Source: Francisella philomiragia subsp. philomiragia ATCC 25015
GTDB lineage: Bacteria > Pseudomonadota > Gammaproteobacteria > Francisellales > Francisellaceae
Assembly: GCF_000156715.1 (NCBI RefSeq)
Contig: NZ_DS999316.1
Location: 420,619 to 484,618, forward strand
DNA: 64,000 nucleotides
Direction: 5' to 3'
Part shown: piece after piece, positions 55,047 through 64,000 of the stretch
How the letters are laid out: each line of letters opens with the position of its first letter
Numbering within the stretch: position 1 is the first letter of the stretch
The notes under the pieces: generated by a model
Told to the model about the DNA's origin: nothing
The model's input: only the letters and a program-made list of their open reading frames with translations
Databases searched by the model: none
Translations under genes and position numbers: made by a program

Positions 55047-56321
55047 ATGAGTGATAAAATAAAAGCTATTAAAGCAATGGAAATTTTAGATTCACGTGGT
55101 AATCCAACGGTAAGAGTTCATATAGAACTTGAAGATGGTACACAAGCTACAGCATCCGTACCTTCGGGAGCTAGTACAGGTGAAAATGAAGCTGTTGAGT
55201 TACGTGATGGAGATAAATCACGTTACGGTGGCAAAGGTGTATTAAAAGCAGTTGCAAATGTTAGTGAAGTTATAGCTCCTGCATTGATTGGAATAAATGC
55301 TCATAAACAATCACAAGTAGATCGTATAATGATTGAGCTTGATGGTACGAAAAACAAATCTAAACTTGGGGCTAATGCAATACTCGGAGTATCAATGGCT
55401 GTTGCAAGGGCTGCAGCATTATCTCATAAAATACCTTTATATCAATATCTTGGTGGTGCTGGAGCTAGAAGAATACCTGTACCATGTATGAATATCCTAA
55501 ATGGTGGCGAGCATTCAGATAATAATGTTGATTTCCAAGAGTTTATGGCCATACCTATTGGTGCTAAATCCTTTAGTGAAGGCTTACGCTATGTAGCAGA
55601 GACTTTTCATACATTAAAAAGTATCCTTAAAGAACGTAACCTAGTAACTAGTGTTGGTGATGAAGGAGGATTTGCTCCAAATGTCGAAAGTAATGAAGGC
55701 GCTATTGAACTAATTATCGAAGCTATTAAAAAAGCAGGTTATACACCAGGTAAAGACATATCAATAGCTATAGATTCAGCAGCAAGTTCATTCTCTCCAA
55801 ACATTGATGATAAATATGATCTAAAATGGTCTGGAATTGGTAAAAAAACTAATCAAGACCTAATATCTTTAGCTAAAGAATGGGTTAAAAAATATCCCAT
55901 TATCCTATGGGAAGATCCTTTATCGGAAGCTGATTGGGATGGTTTTAGAGATTTTACAGCTGAACTTGGTAAGCATATAGAAGTTGTTGGTGATGATATA
56001 TTTGTTACAAATACCGAATATATTTCTCGTGGTATAAAAGAAAAAACTGCAAATTCAGCATTAATTAAACTTAATCAAATAGGTACTGTTTCTGAAACTA
56101 TAGAGGCTGTAAGAATGTGTCGAGATAATGGCTGGCGTTACTTTATATCACATAGATCAGGAGAAACAGAGGATGATTTTTTAGCTGACTTTGCAGTAGC
56201 TATGGATGGAGGACATCTAAAAACTGGTTCAGCTTGCCGTAGTGAACGTATAGCCAAATATAATCGCTTATTAGAAATAGAAAGTGAACTTGGTAATAGT
56301 GCTCTTTATTATTGGAAATAA
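55047..56321 (+). CDS. eno: Enolase, divergent form
   Basis: The 424-residue protein has all main enolase landmarks: [20 protein letters not shown] at the start, [18 protein letters not shown] near residue 37, magnesium ligands in [21 protein letters not shown] and [10 protein letters not shown], the catalytic lysine in LIKLNQIGT and [11 protein letters not shown] near residue 372. Around the second ligand it reads LWEDPL where most bacterial enolases have SIEDG(L). It is missing the C-terminal extension of the enolase I recall from Francisella. It has a strong ribosome site (GAGGAG). It is not beside pyrG, ftsB or other usual neighbours, so it may be a second enolase. Confidence 0.9.
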   Translation: MSDKIKAIKAMEILDSRGNPTVRVHIELEDGTQATASVPSGASTGENEAVELRDGDKSRYGGKGVLKAVANVSEVIAPALIGINAHKQSQVDRIMIELDGTKNKSKLGANAILGVSMAVARAAALSHKIPLYQYLGGAGARRIPVPCMNILNGGEHSDNNVDFQEFMAIPIGAKSFSEGLRYVAETFHTLKSILKERNLVTSVGDEGGFAPNVESNEGAIELIIEAIKKAGYTPGKDISIAIDSAASSFSPNIDDKYDLKWSGIGKKTNQDLISLAKEWVKKYPIILWEDPLSEADWDGFRDFTAELGKHIEVVGDDIFVTNTEYISRGIKEKTANSALIKLNQIGTVSETIEAVRMCRDNGWRYFISHRSGETEDDFLADFAVAMDGGHLKTGSACRSERIAKYNRLLEIESELGNSALYYWK

Positions 56322-56342
56322 TATCAATTACTTTAATTTTTT

Positions 56343-57341
56343 CTAAAATTCAAGCTTAATAAATTGCTTATATTGCTGCCCTTTCTTGAGTTTGATATCT
56401 GAATTATCATAGTTTTTGCCAATTACTGGTATAAACTGTGGCTCAAAACATATTGCATGAAATTTCTGTGAATTTAAAACATTTGATAACTTCAAACCAT
56501 CAGGGAAATTAGTAGTATATATCTGCGTAGCTGGATAAGAACTTGTTACTACAAGCTTTCGACCACTAATCTCATCTGTAAATTTAATAGCTCCATCAAC
56601 AATATAACAATGATCTATCCCACCACCACTAAAATATTCAAAATTAGTTTCTAATTTATCTGCAATAACTGATTCTTGACTAAAATCCATTTCATAAGGA
56701 ACTTTTATAATTTGCTTAGGTATACTGTTTGTATTAGTTATTACTACTCTCTCTGCAGATACTTGTAATTTGTGATTTTCTATAGTCGCTTTAAAATCTC
56801 CAGATAAATTATAGTAATTGTGATTTGTGAGATTTAGTAATGTATCTTCATTAGCTATGGCTTCAAAATGGATTACTAATGAATTATCTTGTAACTCATA
56901 AGTTATATCAATCTGTACATCTGCTGGAAAACCATCATCTGATGATTTTTGAATACGGCTAAATTTAACTTTATTTTGATTAACTCTATAATCAAATCTT
57001 TGATGAGAGATATTATTAAAACCTCCATGAAGAGTATTAATAGATTTCTCATTTTTACTAACACTATATTTTTTATTATTTAAGATAAACTCACCATCTT
57101 TGATCCTCCCAGCTACCCTACCGATACTAGCACCATAATATGATGGATTATTAAAATAATTTTCTATATCTGCATACTGTAAGACTATATTTTCAAACTT
57201 ACCATTGTTATCTCTAGTTCTAAGAGAATATACAGTAGCTCCAATGTCTAATAGTTCTAATTGGATATTATTATTTTCTAATGAAATTACATTTAGGAAG
57301 TTTTGTGCGATTTTAATTCTTTTAGTAGATACTTTTAGCAT
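56343..57341 (-). CDS. galM: Aldose 1-epimerase (mutarotase)
   Basis: GalM interconverts the alpha and beta anomers of galactose and other hexoses. The 332 residues match the family. Catalytic residues are in INTLHGGFNNISHQ near residue 103, LTNHNYYNLSGD near residue 172 and the C-terminal CFEPQFIPV. It overlaps the end of coaBC by 20 bases, so it is probably read from that message. It is 30 kb from galT-galK in this window. Confidence 0.9.
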   Translation of the reverse strand: MLKVSTKRIKIAQNFLNVISLENNNIQLELLDIGATVYSLRTRDNNGKFENIVLQYADIENYFNNPSYYGASIGRVAGRIKDGEFILNNKKYSVSKNEKSINTLHGGFNNISHQRFDYRVNQNKVKFSRIQKSSDDGFPADVQIDITYELQDNSLVIHFEAIANEDTLLNLTNHNYYNLSGDFKATIENHKLQVSAERVVITNTNSIPKQIIKVPYEMDFSQESVIADKLETNFEYFSGGGIDHCYIVDGAIKFTDEISGRKLVVTSSYPATQIYTTNFPDGLKLSNVLNSQKFHAICFEPQFIPVIGKNYDNSDIKLKKGQQYKQFIKLEF

Positions 57342-58503
57342 AGTCTAATATCAATTTTGCAACTTGTGATTTTGATATATTATTATACTCTTTTAAATTA
57401 TTTTCAGATAAGATTGTTACACTTGAACTATCATTACCAAATACTTCGGTTGAATTAGCAACTATCATATTTAGATTTTTTTTGACAAGCTTAGATCTAG
57501 CATATTCAACTATATTTTCAGACTCGGCCGCAAAGCCTATAGCAAAAATACTTGGATATGATTTTTTACAATTTGCTAAAACATCAGGATTTTTAATAAA
57601 CTCTAAAGTTAAAGTTTCATCAGTTTTTTTAATTTTATTTGTAAATTTATTTTTGATCTTATAATCAGCTACTGCAGCACAACCAATAAAAATATCACTA
57701 TCTTTAGCTCTCTCGAGCATTGCTTGATTCATTGCATCAGCACTTTTGGTATCAATGATTTCTAAGTTAGGATGTTTAATATTAAAATTAAAGCTTATTG
57801 TAGTTTTTGCTTTTAATACTACAACAATTGCTCCTCTTACAAGTAACTCTCTTACCAATGCAAAACCCATCTTACCAGAGCTGTAATTTGATAGATATCT
57901 AACACCATCGATATCTTCTACAGTTGCTCCTACTGTTATCACTACTTTTTTAGCTTTGAAATCTTGAGCAATATTCAATAACTCAAACAAAACTTCAGGC
58001 TCATGTAATCTGCCACTACCTATATCTCCACAAGCTTGAATGCCTTGATCTGGAGCAATCAAATTAAATCCTATATTTTGAAGTTTTGTAATATTCATCT
58101 GAGTTAATTGATTTTGCCACATATTTACATTCATAGCAGGAGCTATATATACTTTAGAATTATCCTCATTAGCTAATATTGTTTGACTTAATAAATCATC
58201 AGCTAAACCATGAGCCAATTTTGCAATAGTATTTGCTGAAGCCGGAACTATAAATATCTTATCAGCCCAACGTGATAAATTAATATGTGCCATACTTTGA
58301 CTATATTCACTCATATTCAAAGATTCATCAGTGTAGACATTACAGCCTAAAGCTACTAAAAGTTCAGGCTTTATAAACTGCTGTGCTCCTTTAGTGACTA
58401 TAGCTCTACACTCAACACCACTTTTAATAAAAAGTCTTATCAAATTTATAGTCTTAAAAGCTGATACACTACCAGTAATCCCAAATAAAATCTTATTACT
58501 CAT
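57322..58503 (-). CDS. coaBC: Phosphopantothenoylcysteine decarboxylase / phosphopantothenate-cysteine ligase
   Basis: A two-domain enzyme for two steps of coenzyme A synthesis from 4'-phosphopantothenate. The 393 residues match the family (406 in E. coli). The FMN decarboxylase has ILFGITGSVSAFKTIN at the N-terminus, HINLSRWAD around residue 73, PAMNVNMWQN near residue 122 and the catalytic cysteine in ACGDIGSGRLHEPE near residue 157. The ligase begins VVITVGATVEDIDGVRYLSN near residue 185 and has FIKNPDVLANCKK. It starts 12 bases after an MFS gene and overlaps galM. dut, a common partner, is not next to it. Confidence 0.94.
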   Translation of the reverse strand: MSNKILFGITGSVSAFKTINLIRLFIKSGVECRAIVTKGAQQFIKPELLVALGCNVYTDESLNMSEYSQSMAHINLSRWADKIFIVPASANTIAKLAHGLADDLLSQTILANEDNSKVYIAPAMNVNMWQNQLTQMNITKLQNIGFNLIAPDQGIQACGDIGSGRLHEPEVLFELLNIAQDFKAKKVVITVGATVEDIDGVRYLSNYSSGKMGFALVRELLVRGAIVVVLKAKTTISFNFNIKHPNLEIIDTKSADAMNQAMLERAKDSDIFIGCAAVADYKIKNKFTNKIKKTDETLTLEFIKNPDVLANCKKSYPSIFAIGFAAESENIVEYARSKLVKKNLNMIVANSTEVFGNDSSSVTILSENNLKEYNNISKSQVAKLILDYAKSIY

Positions 58504-58515
58504 AAATATTAATCT

Positions 58516-59700
58516 CTACTTATTTAATATCTTCTCTCTTTTATAAAACATAATTATTAGTAAAACCATAATAGCTACTAATACAGCTAAGATATTTACA
58601 TTCATTCTAAATGTGCTTTCATTAGTAATCCAATAAGCAAAAATAATCCCAAAGAAAATACTACTAGTCCTACCTAAGGCAAATATCATATTAGTAGCTA
58701 ATGAACGAACTTCTGTCGGAAACTCAGTTGCTGCATATTGTGCCCACATAATGTTATAACCACCACCAATAAGCCCAATAAGTATTCCATAGAAAAATAT
58801 AAAATCACTAGATACATATTTATACGCAAAGATACTCACCAGAAATATAACTATATTTATTACAAAAAATAAACTCGGTGATTTAAAATATTGGTTATAT
58901 ATTCCGCTAAGAATACTACTAATAATATTTCCTGCAAAAAATCCAAATAAAAACAGCTTAACTAAACTTGCAAAATCGACATCATTCGCGATGAATTTCA
59001 CCAATGCAAACATTACAGTTATCACAAAGAAATAAGGTAGTGTAATTAAAAAGTTAAGAATCAGCGGTTTATTATAATTTCTGATAAGAAAACCAATACT
59101 TCCCGCATTTTTAAATTTATCAGATTTATACAACTCTATAAAATATGGTGACTCTTCTAATACTCTTCGAAATGCGTATATTCCCAAACCAGCAAATCCA
59201 CCAAAAATAAACATTACTTTATAAGATAAAACACCCAAAAGTGTAGCGACCACTCCTCCTAATACTCCAAGAATATATAAAAGACTCATTCCCCAAGCAG
59301 CTAATCTAGGCGGAAAAAATTCTACTATCAAAACACTAGATACAGCAAACTCACTTGCTAGAGCCAAGTATGCTAAAAATCTTAGTAGCATAAAAATGTA
59401 GATATTATTTACAAATATACACAATAAAGTAGTCAAAGAATAAAGCAAAATACTATATTTTATGACCGTAATACGCCCAAACTTATCGGCTAAAATACCA
59501 AAGAGGATTGCACCAACTAAGATACCAACCATTTGAATATTATTTATCAAGTAATAAGCTTGTTGAATTTTAGTAGAATCAAAAATTCCAAATTGTTGCT
59601 TTAGTAAATCAACATAAGAGACGCTAAATACAGTCAAATCATAAAAATCTATAAAGTAACCTAAACACAGTATTACTAAAATCCATTTTGCATTTTTCAT
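58516..59700 (-). CDS. MFS transporter upstream of coaBC
   Basis: A 394-residue transporter with twelve helices: LCLGYFIDFYDLTVFSVSYV in helix 1, motif A at FGILADKFGRITVIKYSILL near residue 65, and FPPRLAAWGMSLLYILGVLG in helix 5. The central loop has RVLEESPYFIELYKSDK. It resembles the metabolite/proton symporter branch of MFS and the general form of Francisella nutrient carriers. It lies 12 bases before coaBC on the same strand. Pantothenate import is a reasonable guess from position, not a proven call. Confidence 0.8.
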   Translation of the reverse strand: MKNAKWILVILCLGYFIDFYDLTVFSVSYVDLLKQQFGIFDSTKIQQAYYLINNIQMVGILVGAILFGILADKFGRITVIKYSILLYSLTTLLCIFVNNIYIFMLLRFLAYLALASEFAVSSVLIVEFFPPRLAAWGMSLLYILGVLGGVVATLLGVLSYKVMFIFGGFAGLGIYAFRRVLEESPYFIELYKSDKFKNAGSIGFLIRNYNKPLILNFLITLPYFFVITVMFALVKFIANDVDFASLVKLFLFGFFAGNIISSILSGIYNQYFKSPSLFFVINIVIFLVSIFAYKYVSSDFIFFYGILIGLIGGGYNIMWAQYAATEFPTEVRSLATNMIFALGRTSSIFFGIIFAYWITNESTFRMNVNILAVLVAIMVLLIIMFYKREKILNK

Positions 59701-59774
59701 TATTCAAAATAAATTGATAATATTAGAGATGTATTATAGATAGATAAAAGTTTAATGACTATAGCTAAAAAGCA

Positions 59775-61283
59775 TTAATCGACAATAATATTCTTCTCAT
59801 TTGCTGTAGACCTACAAAATGCTACATAACGCTTATCAGTCACAAACCAATAGAATACTGCACCAACAATAGCGTCAGCAAAATAGTTTGTTATAGGTGT
59901 AGTTAAACAAACAAAAATTATAAATGGTAATATAAGCATTAAAAGATTTTTAATACCAATTCTTCTAAACTCAAGGCTTGCATATATAGTTATTAAAACT
60001 ACAAGTATTGCACTCATATTTATTTGTGTCTGAATCTCTACTGTATTAAGTAACAATGTCAAAACCACAAATACAACCAAACCAAATAGTCTAGTACGTG
60101 GCGCTAAAGCTCCCATACTTACAGGTGCTGCCATATATCCTATAATGTGAAAACCTGTCACAACCAACATCAAACCAGTCCAGTTATCTGAGAAAAACAA
60201 AAATATAACTGATAAAATAAAGTTTGCAAGAAGAGATCTACGCGAGATATTTACAACAGGAGTAATTTTAGCAAAATATCTAGGCATCTGTCCTTCTGAA
60301 GACATTGCATATAGCATTCTCGAAGAAGCTCCTAAATATGTATATCCTGTAGCAGATGGACTAACTACGCTATCAACTATAAGCAAAAATGATATATAAC
60401 CAAGTCCTAATAGTGTCGCTAATTGTAATAATGGTGAATCAAAATCTAATCCAGCCCAACCACCTTTTTCTAAAAGGTATTGATGAGGAACTGCCTGCAT
60501 AAATGCATATTGCAAACCTAAATATAAAACTAAAACTATAAGTAAAGCTAAAATAATTGCTAATGGAATATTTCTACCAGGATTTTTAACTTCACTAGCA
60601 TAAGCAACAACTGTTTGAAATCCATTGAAGGTATAGATCAAACCACCAGCAACAATAGCAGTCAAAGCTGAGCCAAATCCAAACTGGGAATTGTTAGGAA
60701 TATCTTCGGAAAACATACTAACATGATCAGAGCTATGTATAAATGCATAGGCTATAAATATAATAACGATTATAAATGGTACTGCCATTTTAAATACTGT
60801 TATAGCATTATTGACTCTAGCTAATAATTTAACACCATAAAAATTAATAACTAAATATATAAATAATACAGCTAATGCGAAAGTCATACCAGCTGTAGTC
60901 AAAACGCCATCACTCATTAACCATTGCATAGACTTAACACCAGATAGATACTGAGTAGTTGCTAATGCTTCAGATGAAATAACTACAACAATACCAAACC
61001 AGTTTGCAAAAGCAAATGGCATCGCAAAAATACTATTATGAGATATCGCACTCGATCTAGTTGTAGCTCCTCTTACTGGATACAAAGATACAACTTTACC
61101 AAGACATAGCGCAATCATTACAACAATTAATGCTGCTAAAATCCAAGCCAAAAAAGCCCAGTTACCAGCATTTTTAGCTGTAAGCTGAGCACTAAATAGC
61201 CAGCCTGAACCGACCATACAAGTAGTACCGATCAATACAGCACTAAACAACGACATCTTTTTTACAGATACATTATCACTCAT
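59775..61283 (-). CDS. Amino-acid/polyamine permease (APC family)
   Basis: A 502-residue inner-membrane carrier with about twelve helices. The N-terminal helix 1 motif is VLIGTTCMVGSGWLFSAQLT near residue 16, with FNGFQTVVAYASEVKNPGRN in helix 6 near residue 213 and SATGYTYLGASSRMLYAMS near residue 315, both typical of APC amino-acid transporters. Substrate unknown. It lies 153 bases downstream of putA on the same strand, which makes an amino acid such as proline or glutamate a possible substrate; that is inference. Confidence 0.86.
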   Translation of the reverse strand: MSDNVSVKKMSLFSAVLIGTTCMVGSGWLFSAQLTAKNAGNWAFLAWILAALIVVMIALCLGKVVSLYPVRGATTRSSAISHNSIFAMPFAFANWFGIVVVISSEALATTQYLSGVKSMQWLMSDGVLTTAGMTFALAVLFIYLVINFYGVKLLARVNNAITVFKMAVPFIIVIIFIAYAFIHSSDHVSMFSEDIPNNSQFGFGSALTAIVAGGLIYTFNGFQTVVAYASEVKNPGRNIPLAIILALLIVLVLYLGLQYAFMQAVPHQYLLEKGGWAGLDFDSPLLQLATLLGLGYISFLLIVDSVVSPSATGYTYLGASSRMLYAMSSEGQMPRYFAKITPVVNISRRSLLANFILSVIFLFFSDNWTGLMLVVTGFHIIGYMAAPVSMGALAPRTRLFGLVVFVVLTLLLNTVEIQTQINMSAILVVLITIYASLEFRRIGIKNLLMLILPFIIFVCLTTPITNYFADAIVGAVFYWFVTDKRYVAFCRSTANEKNIIVD

Positions 61284-61436
61284 ATTCTTTCCTTATAATT
61301 AATTTAAAACTAGACAAAAAAATATTTGACATATTTTTTAGCTATAACTTTTTGATAATTTTTGATCATCGACTGACAAAAAATTTGACAAGGTAAGTTT
61401 TAAATTACCATCAAGAATATGAGTTTACAATATTTT

Positions 61437-64000
61437 TTACTCCTCTAAACTCATTAAAGATGCATTTCCACCAGATGCGGTAGTATCGACACTGACAGTT
61501 TTTTCTACAACGAATCTACGCAAATATAGAGGTGATGCTGTTTCTATTGCTAAGCTAGTGCACTTACCATCTTTAGCAACACTTTCTGCAACAAACGGGA
61601 TAATTGCTCCTCTACGTAATGCCAAAGCTTGATGAACTTGTTTAACTGCTGAAATACTTCCTGAAAAAGTCACTAAAGCTACTTTACTATTGAACAGTAG
61701 CGCTGAAGTAATCTCTTCATCATCAGATAAAATTAAATTAATAACTTTAGGATCAACACCCGCCTTAAGCATTAACTTAACAATATTATAAGCTGTTAAA
61801 CTACCTGTATATGCAGGTTTAGCTACAACAGTATTACCGGCTAATAATGCAGCTGTTGTTTGACCTACAAATCTTATTAATAAGTCACAACTTGAGCACA
61901 TACTAACTACTACACCACGCCCTTTCAGGCTTAGCTCATCAATTTCACCTGTAGGTCCAGGTAACAACTCAGGATGTGCAAATTCCTTTTTAGCCTGTAA
62001 GCAATAATATGCTACTTGCTGTATAGTTTTATCAATCTGAATATGAGCATCTTCTACAGATACATTTGATTCAGTAACCAAGCATGATGCTATTAGATGA
62101 CGCTCTTTTTCTAATAAATCCAAGAATTTTTCAACAATTAAAGCTCTATCTTCAGCATTTATATGATTCCAAGCATCTGCTTCTGCATAAGCTGCTTCTA
62201 TAGCTTTATCGACGGTACTTACAGAGGCAACATATTTTTTACCAATATTCTTACCATCAGCAGATTTTAGATCTACAAATTTATCCTTCTTAGCTTTCTC
62301 ACCAGCTACAATATTAGTGATACTATATTTATCTTTTATCAGTTTGTTTGTAGCTAGTTCATCATTAGCAATTTTTTCTGGATTATAAATCTCTTCTACC
62401 GCACCAACACCTGATAATTTTTCATTTGCCAAACGATGCATATAGTATGGACCACCTGCTTTAGGACCAGTACCAGATTTACCTTGTCCCCCAAAAGGTT
62501 GGACACCGACAACAGCACCGACAATATTTCTATTTACATATACATTACCAGCTTTGATGTTATTTTTAACATAGTTCATAACCTCATTAATTCTACTATG
62601 AACACCTGCAGTCAATCCATAACCAGTAGAGTTAATATCCTTTATAAGTTTGCCAAGTTCATTTGCTTTAAACCTAAGGATATGAAGAATTGGACCAAAC
62701 TGTTCTCTACCAAGGTCAGATAACTTCTCTATTTCAAATGCAGTAGGCATTACAAATGTACCTTTTTGAGTATCCTCATTTGGTTGAGCTTGGTATACAA
62801 GTTTAAATTGTTTTTTCTTCTCTTCTATATATGCATTTAAGTTATCAGCTGCTTCTTTATCTATTACAGGACCAACGTCTGTATCAATATACTTTGAATC
62901 ACCTATTTTAAGCTCTTTCATCGCACCAACAATCATTTTGATATAATTATCAGCGATGTCCTCTTGTAAGCATAATATACGCAATGCCGAACAACGCTGA
63001 CCAGCGCTATCAAAAGCTGAACGTATCACATCTCCAGTAACCTGCTCTGGCAGAGATGAAGAGTCTACTATCATAGCATTCTGACCACCCGTTTCTGCTA
63101 TAAATGGTACTATCTCACTAGATTTTGATGCTAATGTTTGATTTATAATCCCAGCAACTTCTGTTGAGCCTGTAAATATAACTCCTTTACATACAGGACT
63201 TTGAACTAAAGCACTACCAACAGTTGCTCCATCTCCAGGAGTAAACTGTAAGACACCCTTAGGAAGACCTGCTTTAAATAGTAACTTGATAGCTTTATAA
63301 GCGATAATAGGAGTTTGCTCAGCAGGTTTAGCAACAACAGTATTACCAGCAGCTAAAACAGCTGTAATCTGACCTAAGAATATTGCTAGAGGAAAGTTCC
63401 AAGGGCTAATACATACCATTGCTCCTCGACCTGTAAACTCAATCTGTTTCAAATGATCAGATAGCGCTGGTAAATCAATTGGTCCATTAAATTCTCTACG
63501 TGCCTGAGCAGCATAATAACGACAGAAATCTACAGCTTCTCTAACCTCATCAATAGCATTTGATAAAGTTTTGCCAGCTTCAATCATCGCTATAGCAATA
63601 AATTCATCAGTATTCTTTTCTAATAAATTTGCGAATTTTTCTAGAATATCAGCTCTTTGACTAGCTGGAGTATTATTCCAATCTTCAAATGCACTTTGAG
63701 CATTTTTTAACGCTCTTTTTGCCATTTTAGCATCAGCATTAATCACAGTACCAATTGTATCACCAGTATTTGGATTTATAACAGCTTCAGCTGTGCTCTT
63801 GTCAATATCAACATTAGAAACTATTGGCTTTGCTTTATATGTATTTTTAAGAGTATATTTCTCAATATTTTTATACATATCTGCTAACACTGCGAAGTCA
63901 TTAGCATTATGACCTTGTGAATTTAACCTAGGAGCTACTATATCTTTTGGATATGGTATATTAGGATGCTGACCACAACCATAGTCAACAGCTTTTTTAA
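61437..64000 (-). CDS. putA: Bifunctional proline dehydrogenase / P5C dehydrogenase, C-terminal part (runs off right edge)
   Basis: PutA oxidises proline to glutamate in two steps. The reading frame is open to the right edge, with residues YPKDIVAPRLNSQGHN before an internal Met, so 63890 is not the true start. The window holds about 854 codons. The P5C dehydrogenase domain has PWNFPLAIFLGQITAVLAAG, FIAETGGQNAMIVDSS with the general-base glutamate, and DSAGQRCSALRI with the catalytic cysteine. A second, inactive ALDH-like domain of about 280 residues follows, as in long PutA proteins. The proline dehydrogenase and any DNA-binding domain lie outside the window. Confidence 0.94.
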   Translation of the reverse strand, partial: KKAVDYGCGQHPNIPYPKDIVAPRLNSQGHNANDFAVLADMYKNIEKYTLKNTYKAKPIVSNVDIDKSTAEAVINPNTGDTIGTVINADAKMAKRALKNAQSAFEDWNNTPASQRADILEKFANLLEKNTDEFIAIAMIEAGKTLSNAIDEVREAVDFCRYYAAQARREFNGPIDLPALSDHLKQIEFTGRGAMVCISPWNFPLAIFLGQITAVLAAGNTVVAKPAEQTPIIAYKAIKLLFKAGLPKGVLQFTPGDGATVGSALVQSPVCKGVIFTGSTEVAGIINQTLASKSSEIVPFIAETGGQNAMIVDSSSLPEQVTGDVIRSAFDSAGQRCSALRILCLQEDIADNYIKMIVGAMKELKIGDSKYIDTDVGPVIDKEAADNLNAYIEEKKKQFKLVYQAQPNEDTQKGTFVMPTAFEIEKLSDLGREQFGPILHILRFKANELGKLIKDINSTGYGLTAGVHSRINEVMNYVKNNIKAGNVYVNRNIVGAVVGVQPFGGQGKSGTGPKAGGPYYMHRLANEKLSGVGAVEEIYNPEKIANDELATNKLIKDKYSITNIVAGEKAKKDKFVDLKSADGKNIGKKYVASVSTVDKAIEAAYAEADAWNHINAEDRALIVEKFLDLLEKERHLIASCLVTESNVSVEDAHIQIDKTIQQVAYYCLQAKKEFAHPELLPGPTGEIDELSLKGRGVVVSMCSSCDLLIRFVGQTTAALLAGNTVVAKPAYTGSLTAYNIVKLMLKAGVDPKVINLILSDDEEITSALLFNSKVALVTFSGSISAVKQVHQALALRRGAIIPFVAESVAKDGKCTSLAIETASPLYLRRFVVEKTVSVDTTASGGNASLMSLEE

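Noticed and set aside
61437..64000. PutA as a truncated or separate P5C dehydrogenase starting at 63890
   Set aside because: The frame continues without a stop to the window edge and the upstream residues (YPKDIVAPRLNSQGHN) fit the junction of the proline dehydrogenase and P5C dehydrogenase domains. It is cut by the window, not by mutation.
1..64000. CRISPR array, prophage, rRNA operon, replication origin or riboswitch
   Set aside because: No regularly spaced repeats, phage structural genes or rRNA motifs were seen. recF is present but without dnaA, dnaN or DnaA-box clusters. No upstream region resembled a riboswitch I know.

Overview
The window is 64 kb of AT-rich, gene-dense chromosome from a gammaproteobacterium. 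Protein sequences and gene content (PutA, RdgC, HemH, TrhO, sugar porter pair with galT-galK, several type IV pilin genes) look most like the genus Francisella. This is my own reading, not a database match, and I cannot name the species. I see no prophage, no CRISPR array and no rRNA. Two tRNA genes are present, Val(GAC) and Ser(TGA). Apart from one rotted insertion sequence the region is mostly housekeeping DNA with small accessory islands.

Layout. 0-2.7 kb (minus strand): a 132-residue membrane-anchored protein, fmt, gshB and the start of hemL. 2.8-4.6 kb (plus): arsR, an ACR3 arsenite exporter and an SMR pump. 4.6-8.7 kb: rlmKL, tRNA-Val, a small unknown gene coupled to rdgC, and a 2H phosphoesterase. 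8.8-14.6 kb: trhO, hemF, serC-cmk, a cupin gene and a divergent adenosine-deaminase-like enzyme. 14.7-20.9 kb (minus): gmk-nadA-nadC-nadB, a DEAD-box helicase and ppiC. 20.9-26.0 kb: two sugar porters back to back with galT-galK. 26.1-33.1 kb: an outer-membrane barrel, a secreted unknown, a tightly overlapping cluster (PP-loop thiolase, TusA-like carrier, Trm112-like protein, KdsB, HIT protein), a PAP2 phosphatase and uvrC. 33.2-40.2 kb: rnd, a Bcr/CflA-type exporter, a DUF2237 gene, glyS, tatD-like, recF and an LprI-like gene. 40.3-42.7 kb: a duplicated module of type IV pilin plus secreted partner, with a small lipoprotein gene inside. 42.9-48.6 kb: EamA transporter, acs, galU, a cation efflux gene and an HXXEE membrane protein. 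48.7-49.6 kb: tRNA-Ser with its terminator, a decayed IS and a pair of hairpins. 49.6-64 kb: dusB-prmA, a DUF2062 gene, a small secreted protein, hemH-photolyase, a divergent enolase, galM, coaBC with an MFS transporter, an amino-acid permease and the C-terminal two thirds of putA, which runs off the right edge.

How the genes work together. NAD synthesis from aspartate is complete here (nadB, nadA, nadC). Galactose use by the Leloir route is spread over three places (porters-galT-galK, galU, galM) and no galE is present in the window. Heme synthesis appears as hemL, hemF and hemH at separate loci. The least explained parts are the duplicated pilin-partner modules at 40.3-42.7 kb and the coupled thiolation/KDO cluster at 27.8-30.4 kb. 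A perfect 7-bp tandem repeat lies directly in front of galU.
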